Below are positions 36,001 through 43,054 of a DNA stretch of 43,054 nucleotides, one piece after another. Where the stretch lies: positions 1 to 43,054 of the forward strand of contig JANXXI010000325.1 of assembly GCA_025350695.1 (NCBI GenBank), in the 5' to 3' direction. Within the stretch, counting starts at the first letter, position 1. Every line of letters starts with the position of its first letter. A program made the translations under genes and the position numbers. The notes beneath the pieces are model-generated. The model searched no databases. It worked only from the letters and a program-made list of their open reading frames with translations, and had not been told where the DNA came from. The stretch comes from Acidobacteriota bacterium. GTDB taxonomy: Bacteria > Acidobacteriota > Terriglobia > Bryobacterales > Bryobacteraceae.

Positions 36001-38448
36001 TTACTCCAGATAAATAAATTCGTTCAGATTGAAAAGAACGGTTCCGAGACGCGCCAGCGCATCCTGCGGAGTACGGCCTTCATACAATGTGCTTGCTTTC
36101 TGCCGTTCCGCGGGCGAAGGCTCACGAAGCAGCGCCAGGCTAAAGGCTTTGCCGATCTGCCTTGCCGGATCGGCCCCGACTAGTTCGATTACGCGAGCGG
36201 CGAAGCGCTGCGATTCCACCGCCGACAATTCTCCGTTCAGCAGCGTGAGCGCCTGCGGCGCCACCGTCGTCACGCTACGCCGCGAGCAACTTTCGCTCAT
36301 ATTCGCGGTATCAAATACTTCCATCAACGGCATGGATAGCGACCGCCGCTGAAACGCATAGATCGAACGCCGAAGCTGAGCTTTGTCGTCTGACGGATAC
36401 CACTTGAACATCTGGAATCCCTGTGCCACCTCGTCCTTCACACCGAAAAACATACTGGGTCCACCAGCCTCATGATTAAGACTGCCGCTGAGCGCCAGAA
36501 TGGAATCCCGCAACACTTCCGATTCGATCCGCATCCAGTTCATGCGTGACAGTAGCCGATTATCCGGATCGCTATCGGCAATCTGTTTCGCGTCGGGATG
36601 GCTGGTAGATTGGCGATAAGTGTTCGATAAAAGCATCAGGCGATGCATAGCCTTCACGCTCCATCTCTTTTCCACGAACTGGGTGGCTAGCCAATCGAGC
36701 AGTTCCGGATGCGATGGCCGATCCCCGTTCATGCCGAAGTCCGATGGAGTGCGCACCAAGCCCTCACCAAAGTGGTGCTGCCAAATGCGATTCACCATAA
36801 CGCGAGCGGTCAACGGATTCGCGGGCGACGCAATCCATTCCGCCAAAGCCAATCGACGCCCTGAGCGGTAACGCAAGAAGTTGATCTTCGCCGGGTCGCT
36901 ATTTCCAGTGATCCTCTGAGGGAACCCTGGTTCCACGATGGCTCCTCTTGCGCTACGTTCTCCGCCCGCCAACACATAAGTCGGCTCAATGTCCAGGACC
37001 GCCGGCGGAGCCACTTCATTCACGCTATAGGCGATTGGCTGGTAACGGGCAGCTTCTAGCGTCAGCTTCTGAACATTCTCGGTAAGCTCCTTGTGCCGCT
37101 TTCTGTCATCGGCCGCTATCGCCAGGCTCTCCTTATCGGCAAGAACGCGCTGCAGATTATCGACCGGCTGCGTCTTGCCATCACCTGCCGCCGCGCCTAC
37201 TTTTTTTGCCTCTGCCAGTTTAGACCGTAGCTCTTTTTCAAGTGTTTTCAACTGCTCGCTGGCCGCTTCTTGCTTATCCTCCAGCCCTCGCAAGGTTTGG
37301 CGCATCTTCAGACGGCCTTCGGATTCAAGGAACGGCATCGGACGCTCATCGATCCGAGTGGCCGCGAAGAATGCCTGCATCCGGTAAAAATCCTTTTGCG
37401 GGATCGGGTCGTACTTGTGATCATGACATCTTGCACAGCCCACGGTGAGCCCCAGAAATGCCTGTGTTGTCGTGCCCGTCATCTCGTTCAACCAGTCCAA
37501 CCGCAACTGAGCGTCGAAGTTCGCATCACGCTCCCAGGGCCCCATCCGGAGAAAACCCAACGCCAGCATGCCCTCATTTTCAATTTGTCCGCCACGCACC
37601 GCGGGCTTCCGCTGCATTTCGTCACCTGCCAGTTGCTCTTGGATAAATACGTCATAGGGCTTGTCATTGTTGAAAGCGCGAATCACGTAATCACGATAGC
37701 GCCAAGCGGTCGGACGTTCGCCGTCAATCGCGAAACCGTCACTTTCCGCAAATCGGACCAAGTCGAGCCAATGGCGAGCCCAACGCTCACCGTAGCGCTT
37801 GTCCGCCAGTAATTTGTCGACAAGCTTCTCATATGCGCCGGAACTGCCGTCCTCTAAGAACGTACGGGCTTCGTCCTCGGTGGGTGGAAGCCCGATAAGA
37901 TCGAAGTAGACCCGCCGCAGCAAGGCCCGCTTCGATGCAGGTGCAGCGGGCGCGAGGCCCTTCTCCTCAAGCTTGGCCAACACGAACGCATCAATTGGAT
38001 TTAGCGTGGCTGTCGACGCCGCATGGCGCAAGGCAGGTATCTTCGGCGAAGCAGGCGGTGTAAATACCCAACTGGCGTAATCTTTGTTGGGCGATTGCTG
38101 ACTGTTTGCCTTCATCGAATCGATCGCGGTCGCCAGAGCAGCGACGGCGCCTTCGGCCAGCGGCTTTCCTCCAATCGGCATCCGCGGATTCTGCTCTCCC
38201 CGGACAAATTGGAGCAGCAGGCTGTGTTTCGATTCGCCAGGGCGTATCGCGGGCCCACGTTTGCCGCCCTTAAGCAAGTCTGCTAGGTTGGCGACGGATA
38301 AGCCAGCTTGCGCCTGCGATCCGGAATGGCATCCTGCGCAATTCGCTTTGAGGATGGGTTCGATCTGATCGCGGAAGACCTGATCTTCGGCAGCCGCCCA
38401 TACTGGCGCTAGCGCAGCTATGGCCAATACGAATCCGATTCGGAACAT
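36001..38448 (-). CDS. PSCyt1/DUF1549/DUF1553 protein with two haem-type motifs
   Basis: 815 residues with a signal peptide (FVLAIAALAPVWAAAED). An N-terminal cytochrome domain (PSCyt1) has NCAGCHSG (Cys37, Cys40, His41) and the Met-bearing ENPRMPIGG. DUF1549 spans about 150-350 with a second CxxCH, GCARCHDHKYDPIP (Cys338, Cys341, His342). A long coiled coil follows at 385-470, and DUF1553 occupies the C-terminal part (LAEWIASPANPLTARVMVNRIWQHHFGEGLV, NSLIKE-type end FNLNEFIYLE). It is a likely exported redox protein of unknown substrate. GGAGG five bases before the ATG is strong. First in the two-gene operon. Confidence 0.92.
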   Translation of the reverse strand: MFRIGFVLAIAALAPVWAAAEDQVFRDQIEPILKANCAGCHSGSQAQAGLSVANLADLLKGGKRGPAIRPGESKHSLLLQFVRGEQNPRMPIGGKPLAEGAVAALATAIDSMKANSQQSPNKDYASWVFTPPASPKIPALRHAASTATLNPIDAFVLAKLEEKGLAPAAPASKRALLRRVYFDLIGLPPTEDEARTFLEDGSSGAYEKLVDKLLADKRYGERWARHWLDLVRFAESDGFAIDGERPTAWRYRDYVIRAFNNDKPYDVFIQEQLAGDEMQRKPAVRGGQIENEGMLALGFLRMGPWERDANFDAQLRLDWLNEMTGTTTQAFLGLTVGCARCHDHKYDPIPQKDFYRMQAFFAATRIDERPMPFLESEGRLKMRQTLRGLEDKQEAASEQLKTLEKELRSKLAEAKKVGAAAGDGKTQPVDNLQRVLADKESLAIAADDRKRHKELTENVQKLTLEAARYQPIAYSVNEVAPPAVLDIEPTYVLAGGERSARGAIVEPGFPQRITGNSDPAKINFLRYRSGRRLALAEWIASPANPLTARVMVNRIWQHHFGEGLVRTPSDFGMNGDRPSHPELLDWLATQFVEKRWSVKAMHRLMLLSNTYRQSTSHPDAKQIADSDPDNRLLSRMNWMRIESEVLRDSILALSGSLNHEAGGPSMFFGVKDEVAQGFQMFKWYPSDDKAQLRRSIYAFQRRSLSMPLMEVFDTANMSESCSRRSVTTVAPQALTLLNGELSAVESQRFAARVIELVGADPARQIGKAFSLALLREPSPAERQKASTLYEGRTPQDALARLGTVLFNLNEFIYLE

Positions 38449-38657
38449 GCACGCCTCCTTCAGTCCTCTTAGAATACTACCTTGGGTCGGCGATGTGGGC
38501 CGAAGAAGGCTTCATGACAAGATGGAACAGCGTTCCAGAAAGGCTTATAGATCCCGTAATTTCGAAAACTATAAACTTCGAGGGGAGGTTTCGTGTTCTA
38601 TCCGAGAAAACTGGGTTGCCGCGTTATGGCGTAGAGTCTAGAGCCACTAAAATGAAG

Positions 38658-38733
38658 TGGCGTCCCCAGCGGGAGTCGAACCCGCGTTACCGCCGTGAAA
38701 GGGCGATGTCCTAGGCCACTGGACGATAGGGAC
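38658..38733 (-). tRNA. tRNA-Glu (anticodon TTC)
   Basis: A full cloverleaf folds on the minus strand. Acceptor GTCCCTA (38733 to 38727) pairs with TGGGGAC (38668 to 38662). D stem is GTCC/GGAC. Anticodon stem TCGCC/GGCGG encloses the loop CTTTCAC (38701 to 38695), giving anticodon TTC at 38699-38697. T stem GCGGG/CCCGC has loop TTCGACT. The discriminator is G (38661) and CCA is encoded (38660 to 38658). No integrase or direct repeat marks it as an attachment site. Confidence 0.96.
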
Positions 38734-38820
38734 GCATTGGAGTTAGTTTTCAAAGCAAAACTGACTTTAACACTACAACTGGCCTGACTCTTCTACTTTA
38801 CGATTTATGACGTTGGTTCG

Positions 38821-40245
38821 TCAACTCTTGGGATTCTTTGTGGCCTGTTGTTTGCAGCAAGCGTCGAAAGTTGCAATCTTGTACAAGTCGCCTAGCGTCG
38901 GGTAATTGAAGCAGGAAGCCTCAAACAGGTCGCGGCCGGCGCCGGTAACCATCGCCAGCAATCCAATGTGGATCACCTCAGTGGCTATTTCACCCATGCA
39001 ATGGGCGCCAAGCAATTTCATCGACTCATCGTCTGAAAAAATCAGTTTTAGAAAACCAGCAGACTCGCCGATGATTTGTCCGCGAACAGTCTGATCGTAG
39101 CGAGCATGGCCGGACACGTAGGGGATATTTTTCAACTTCAACGACTCTTCGGTTTCGCCAATCATGCTGACTTCGGGAATAGTATAAATTCCCGTCGGAA
39201 GAATCGACGTAAGCTTTAGTTTCGAGGTTTCAGAGAAGGCGTGGTGAACGGCAATGCGACCTTGTTCAAAGCTAGTAGCCGCCAACGAGGGAAAGCCGAT
39301 GATATCGCCAGCCGCGAAAATGTGGGGAACGGAAGTCCTGTATGTTTCATCAACCGTGATGAGGCCACGCGCCCCGGGCGTGATCCCGGCGGCGGATAGA
39401 TTCAGTTTTTCGACATTTGAACATCGGCCGGCAGCCACCAGCACTTGATCCACTTCTATTGGCGGCCCAGGATCGCATTCAAGCTTCATCTTGCCATCAG
39501 ACTGCGCGGCGCATCCGATGACTTTCACCGGACGATGGAATCGAATCCCAAGTTCCTCGAATTCTTCGGTGAGCGCCGTGGAGACTTCACGATCCAGGTA
39601 GGAAAGCAGAATGTCGCGCCCATCTATCAAGTGTGTTTCAACGCCAAGGGCGGCAAAGGTACAAGCATATTCGCTACCAATGACGCCTGCGCCGACAATT
39701 GCGATACTGCCGGGCATGGACTCAATGCCCAAAATTTCATCGGAATCGTGAATTCTGTTATCGTCGAAATCAAAAATCGCAGGACGCACGGGAGATGACC
39801 CAGTCGCCAGCAAAATGAAATCGGCCGCGACAAGTTGATCTCCCAGTTTTCCAGCTACGCTCAACGTGTGGGGATCGACGAAACTCGCAAGCCCTTCGAC
39901 ATAGTCCACCTTCCAACCTTCAAGCACCTCTCTCACGCGGGTCCGCTCCTGAACCTTAACCGACTCTTCGTGATACATGAAATCCTGCAAAGTCGCCTTT
40001 CGATGCAGGGCAAGATTCACATCGACGCCATAAAGACTGCGAGTCTTCCAGCCCGAGAGTGCCACTGCGGTTTCGCGAAAAGTTTTGCTGGGAAGCGTGC
40101 CCGTATTGGTAGACGCTCCACCAATATATGGATCTTTTTCGATGAGGGCTACACGCCGCCCTAACGATGCAGCTGTCGTAGCCGCTTTTTCGCCTGCGGG
40201 GCCAGAGCCGATTACGACCAGATCATACCGAATAGTTGCTGACAT
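38821..40245 (-). CDS. sthA: Soluble (Si-specific) NAD(P)+ transhydrogenase
   Basis: 474-residue FAD flavoprotein of the lipoamide-dehydrogenase fold that moves hydride between NADPH and NAD+ in the cytoplasm. FAD motif VVIGSGPAGEKAA (10-22) and NAD(P) motif IAIVGAGVIGSEYACTF are present, as is the dimerisation region. The redox site reads GGASTNTGTLPSK, with Ser45 and Thr50 where lipoamide dehydrogenase has its two cysteines, so it cannot be a disulfide reductase. Escherichia coli SthA keeps the first Cys of this pair, so loss of both is a slight departure. AGGAC eleven bases before the ATG could be a weak start signal. It faces away from the gene at 40296. Confidence 0.92.
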   Translation of the reverse strand: MSATIRYDLVVIGSGPAGEKAATTAASLGRRVALIEKDPYIGGASTNTGTLPSKTFRETAVALSGWKTRSLYGVDVNLALHRKATLQDFMYHEESVKVQERTRVREVLEGWKVDYVEGLASFVDPHTLSVAGKLGDQLVAADFILLATGSSPVRPAIFDFDDNRIHDSDEILGIESMPGSIAIVGAGVIGSEYACTFAALGVETHLIDGRDILLSYLDREVSTALTEEFEELGIRFHRPVKVIGCAAQSDGKMKLECDPGPPIEVDQVLVAAGRCSNVEKLNLSAAGITPGARGLITVDETYRTSVPHIFAAGDIIGFPSLAATSFEQGRIAVHHAFSETSKLKLTSILPTGIYTIPEVSMIGETEESLKLKNIPYVSGHARYDQTVRGQIIGESAGFLKLIFSDDESMKLLGAHCMGEIATEVIHIGLLAMVTGAGRDLFEASCFNYPTLGDLYKIATFDACCKQQATKNPKS

Positions 40246-40295
40246 AAGAGTGTCCTCATTTTCTCATTGTTAGGTGAATTCAGGTACCCTTAATT

Positions 40296-40697
40296 GTGAG
40301 CCTCGGCGAATTCACCAAACAACTTGCCAAAGAAGCGATTGGCAACCAAATGAAAGACGTGATGGGCGCCCCGCGTCCCCAGGAGACTCCTGAGCCCATT
40401 CCAGGACATTTGGGAGCAGTGCTGATCGGCCAGGTGCAGGCAATGCAGAATGCTCTAAAAGAGGACCAAGAGCTGGTTGTAACCTGCGCGGTGGGTGGCG
40501 AGCAAATTCGTCTCACGGAATTGTTTTCACCCGCGCTTGGCGTGCTGGTGCTTACCGGCCTCGACAAGGAAAGGAACGTTTCCCGAATTGTGACAGCGGC
40601 AAGTGCCGTGCAACTGCTTTGTAAGCCAGCCCAAGCCGCCACCGGCGCCAAAGGCACGCGCATGCGTTTCGTTTTACCCCGTCCGAAATCTGACTAG
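40296..40697 (+). CDS. Uncharacterised small cytoplasmic protein
   Basis: 133 residues from GTG 40296. An N-terminal helix (LGEFTKQLAKEAIGNQMKDVM) and a proline-rich linker precede a beta-rich part (LGAVLIGQVQAMQNALKEDQELVVTCAVGGEQIRLTELFSPALGVLVLTGLDKERNVSRIVTA). No signal peptide, membrane span or family I recognise. The start has no clear ribosome binding site. It is 15 bases ahead of the PIG-L gene and may be co-transcribed with it. Confidence 0.68.
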   Translation: MSLGEFTKQLAKEAIGNQMKDVMGAPRPQETPEPIPGHLGAVLIGQVQAMQNALKEDQELVVTCAVGGEQIRLTELFSPALGVLVLTGLDKERNVSRIVTAASAVQLLCKPAQAATGAKGTRMRFVLPRPKSD

Positions 40698-40712
40698 CCG
40701 TAAAGCGGTACG

Positions 40713-41669
40713 ATGGATCGCATGTTGAGGCGATCTTTTTTCACCACCATCGGCGCGGTCGTCGCCACCAAATCATTTGGCCAAGTAGTTACCGACGGCA
40801 CGGCCATGACCTCCCAGATATTTGTGGAGCGCCCTCTCTCCGGAACTCCTCATGCCGGTAAAGTTCTGGCCGCGATTCAGCCCCATTCCGATGACATTCC
40901 TATTTTCGCCGCTGGCGCCGTGGCCAAATTGCTTCGTGAAGGTTATACGGGCTACCTGTTTCGGATGACCAACGATGATATGGCCGGCCCCGGCACCGTT
41001 GGCGACACCGTGTTGGCTAACGAAAAAGACAACGACGCGGTAGCTCAGGCGCTGGGCCTGAAGAAAGTCTTCAATCTTAACTACGCCAATCACCAGATGG
41101 ACAAAGAATCGCGTTTGGAGATTCGTGCCCGGCTGATCTTCCTGTTTCGGCTGCTTAAAATTGACACCGTCATTTGTTACGATCCAGTAGCACATTATGA
41201 GGAGAACCCGGACCACTATGTGACCTCGCAAGTCGTCGAGGCGGCCTGCTGGATGGCTGGCGGGTCGAAAGATTATCCTGAACATTTTGCGGCTGGTTTG
41301 TCCCCCCACTCCGTGCAAGAGAAGTATTACTTTTCTCGAGGCCCGCAAGTGGTGAATCGAGTGGTGGATATCTCTAGCGTCATCGATGTGAAGGTCGCCG
41401 CCAACCGCGTCAACATGGCGCAAGGACCCGCCGGAAATCACGGCGCCGCGCTGCGAAAGTCGCTCGCCGAACGCGGAATGAAATTGCCGATCTTAGGGGA
41501 AGATGATGAAACCGCATCCAACCAGTTCATCAAACACATAATGCTCAAGCGCGACGCCGACGTTGGCAAGCTGCATGGCCTGCAGTTCGCGGAACCGTTC
41601 CACTACATTGGGCCGGAACCGGATTTTGTGGGTGACTACGTAAAGAAGAATGCAGTGAAGGCCAGGTAA
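40713..41669 (+). CDS. PIG-L (LmbE-like) deacetylase, exported
   Basis: 318 residues. The N-terminus MLRRSFFTTIGAVVATKSFG is a Tat-like or Sec signal. The Zn-dependent N-deacetylase fold follows: the motif PHSDD at 57-61 (canonical PHPDD, with Ser for Pro), MTNDDMAGPG, ANEKDNDAVAQALGL, and the second His motif ENPDHYVTSQVVEA. It would remove N-acetyl groups from sugars, as MshB and BshB do, but an exported position suggests an extracellular or periplasmic substrate. ATG codons at 40713 and 40722 are both possible starts. It abuts the convergent ATPase gene. Confidence 0.85.
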   Translation: MDRMLRRSFFTTIGAVVATKSFGQVVTDGTAMTSQIFVERPLSGTPHAGKVLAAIQPHSDDIPIFAAGAVAKLLREGYTGYLFRMTNDDMAGPGTVGDTVLANEKDNDAVAQALGLKKVFNLNYANHQMDKESRLEIRARLIFLFRLLKIDTVICYDPVAHYEENPDHYVTSQVVEAACWMAGGSKDYPEHFAAGLSPHSVQEKYYFSRGPQVVNRVVDISSVIDVKVAANRVNMAQGPAGNHGAALRKSLAERGMKLPILGEDDETASNQFIKHIMLKRDADVGKLHGLQFAEPFHYIGPEPDFVGDYVKKNAVKAR

Positions 41670-42677
41670 TTACAATTGCGCAAGGGAATATCTGACGATT
41701 CCTTTGCGCTTCAGTTGCCCATGACGTTGGGCAATGATGGCGCCCTGCTCGACGGCGGCAAGATCCATCCATCGGTGTAACCGCACCACATCCACCGGGT
41801 TCGGCTCAGTCGCAATCGAAATCGGCATTGGCGGCATGTCGTTCGCCTGAACAATTAATTGAATCTCGAATCCATTGGAGTCCCGCCAATAGCTAAGGTT
41901 GGGCGCGTTTCCCGTGTGCATGGCATTGCAATAGATTTCTAGCACTGCTCGGCTTTCAAAGCAATCACTATCGAAGAAGTGCAGCTTAGGACTGCGCACC
42001 ATCCTCCGCCCGAAATCCACCGAAGAGGTAGGCAGTCGAACGGTCTTGAAACAGGCAGCCAGCGCATCAAGCCAGCGCGTTACCGTGCGATGCGAAACCC
42101 TACTTTCAAGGGCTATGGCTTGCATATCCAGCACCGCGCCACTAGTCGATTCAGCGAAGTGAAGGAACGTCTCGAAACGGTCGAGGTCGCGCACATTGAT
42201 AAGATCGCGCACATCACGATCGATCCACGACCGATCAGTTCCCCGAGAACTTACAGATGAACTGACGAAGTCGCGGCCGGCTGGCGCAAAGCGTCCCAGC
42301 ATTTCAAGAGACACCGGCGCGCGTCCTTCGCGTTCCGCATTTGTTGGCGGGTAAAGCTCAAAAGTGGCAATGGGCAATTGCATTCGGCGGGAACTCGCAA
42401 GTATCAGCGAGCGCGTTACCGGCAAATGGGGCAACAACTCTGGGGCGCGCTGCAAATCATCAATCACAGCGGGGCCGCGCAGTTTTGCCAGGAAGCTACG
42501 TGGGTCTGATCGAGCGCGACTACGGTCCGCCACGTCATCCAACGACACATAGGTGTGGCCTGGAAATTCGCGTCGCAAAAGCGAAGTCTTCCCTGCCCCG
42601 CGTGGTCCGTGCACTAGAAGGGGTTCACCCTTAAGCGCGGCGCGATGCAGAGGAATGGCAAGTCGCCGATCTAGCAT
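41670..42677 (-). CDS. AAA_14/DUF4143-type ATPase
   Basis: 335 residues. Walker A GPRGAGKTS is at 24-32; the Walker B region reads AVIDDLQRAPELL, with Asp where most relatives have Glu (DE). A sensor-like LILASS follows. The central helix-turn-helix-like part (ALESRVSHRTVTRWLDAL) and the C-terminal DUF4143 segment (LSYWRDSNGFEIQLIVQ) match the family, but the usual Glu-x-Asp of the nuclease-like fold reads EIQ. Many relatives are orphan ATPases of unknown role. No toxin or other partner is adjacent. It is divergent from the inositol phosphate synthase gene. Confidence 0.82.
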   Translation of the reverse strand: MLDRRLAIPLHRAALKGEPLLVHGPRGAGKTSLLRREFPGHTYVSLDDVADRSRARSDPRSFLAKLRGPAVIDDLQRAPELLPHLPVTRSLILASSRRMQLPIATFELYPPTNAEREGRAPVSLEMLGRFAPAGRDFVSSSVSSRGTDRSWIDRDVRDLINVRDLDRFETFLHFAESTSGAVLDMQAIALESRVSHRTVTRWLDALAACFKTVRLPTSSVDFGRRMVRSPKLHFFDSDCFESRAVLEIYCNAMHTGNAPNLSYWRDSNGFEIQLIVQANDMPPMPISIATEPNPVDVVRLHRWMDLAAVEQGAIIAQRHGQLKRKGIVRYSLAQL

Positions 42678-42791
42678 GTAAATTCATTCTACTAAAATGA
42701 TATTACATAGCACGATCATACAATTCAGTAACCTAGCGATTCACTTCATTGACCGGCGCACCGCCCCCTCCTTAGCCTTGAAGTAGATCCT

Positions 42792-43054
42792 ATGAATCAA
42801 AAGATTGCACCCGCAAAAGGCAAACTCGGCGTTCTGATGCCCGGCATCGGCGCCGTCTCCACCACCTTCATGGCTGGAGTCATGGCCGTCAGAAAGGGAC
42901 TCGGTAAACCAATCGGCTCGCTCACCCAATTAGGCACTATCCGGCTCGGAAAGCGCACTGACAACCGAACCCCAAAAATCAACGAATTTGTCCCACTTGC
43001 TGGGATTGATCAACTGGTGTTCGGAGGTTGGGACATATTTGAGGACAACGCCTA
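42792..43054 (+). CDS. Inositol-3-phosphate synthase (3' end beyond the window)
   Basis: The frame from ATG 42792 runs off the right edge after 87 codons. It reads MNQKIAPAKGKLGVLMPGIG, then AVSTTFMAGVMAVRKGLGKP, GSLTQLGTIRLGKRTDNR and PLAGIDQLVFGGWDIFEDNA. These match the N-terminal Rossmann nucleotide loop and GGWD-I-x-x-x-[ND]AY region of bacterial myo-inositol-1-phosphate synthases, which convert glucose-6-phosphate to inositol-3-phosphate with NAD. The ribosome binding site is weak (AGTAGAT-like). Inositol could feed phosphatidylinositol-type lipid in this organism (inference). Confidence 0.9.
   Translation, partial: MNQKIAPAKGKLGVLMPGIGAVSTTFMAGVMAVRKGLGKPIGSLTQLGTIRLGKRTDNRTPKINEFVPLAGIDQLVFGGWDIFEDNA

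Noticed and set aside
38658-38733. tRNA-Glu gene as an integration site
   Set aside because: No integrase, partial tRNA copy or flanking repeat was found nearby.

Overview
The window looks like chromosomal DNA of an acidobacterium of the Solibacter/Bryobacter type (order Bryobacterales). This rests on gene content, not on a database search: two modules of 'planctomycete-type' DUF1549/DUF1553 and DUF1501 proteins, many Tat-exported single enzymes, a molybdenum hydroxylase with its own MoaD-like protein, and frequent TTG start codons. No insertion sequence, prophage, integrase or CRISPR array was seen. One tRNA gene (Glu, anticodon TTC) is present. Genes at both edges are cut: a hybrid histidine kinase on the left and an inositol-3-phosphate synthase on the right.

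Layout. 1-6.4 kb (+): two-receiver hybrid kinase, NagA deacetylase, and a 1,032-residue OmpA/PKD/Ig-repeat envelope protein ending in a clear intrinsic terminator. 6.4-6.86 kb: a compact independent transcription unit with promoter, 5' hairpin, strong ribosome binding site, 16-codon ORF and terminator; this is the most unusual item in the window. 6.86-8.9 kb (+): membrane HD-GYP/GAF protein. 8.9-14.6 kb (-): a tightly overlapping operon, read Gfo/Idh oxidoreductase, acyl-CoA dehydrogenase, MeaB, methylmalonyl-CoA epimerase, MTA phosphorylase, GT9-like protein. 14.95-18.6 kb (+): gamma-carbonic anhydrase, HisS, AspS. 18.7-20.9 kb: small exported proteins, a 48-residue membrane protein and MsrA. 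20.9-26.7 kb: a BtuF-like binding protein (-), then a + operon of NHL propeller, DUF1549/DUF1553 protein, DUF1501 protein and FGE-fold protein. 27.4-31.2 kb (+): three-subunit molybdenum hydroxylase plus a MoaD-like protein that appears to start at CTG inside the large-subunit gene. 31.3-34.6 kb (+): amidohydrolase, DSD-like PLP enzyme and AstE/DoeB-like deacylase. 34.6-38.4 kb (-): second DUF1501 and PSCyt1/DUF1549/DUF1553 pair. 38.7 kb: tRNA-Glu. 38.8-42.7 kb: soluble transhydrogenase, an unknown protein, a PIG-L deacetylase, an AAA_14/DUF4143 ATPase.

How the genes work together. The minus operon supplies the epimerase and the mutase-protecting GTPase of the methylmalonyl-CoA route, next to an acyl-CoA dehydrogenase, consistent with odd-chain or branched acyl-CoA breakdown; the mutase itself is outside the window. 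The 27-34 kb block looks like an oxidative and hydrolytic catabolic set of unknown substrate. The two DUF1501/PSD1 modules are exported and carry CxxCH haem-type motifs, suggesting periplasmic redox chemistry on polymers, which is inference. Several neighbours are translationally coupled through TTGA, GTGA or ATGA overlaps, and convergent genes overlap or abut. Starts were moved from the longest reading frame where a ribosome binding site and family N-termini argued for it.
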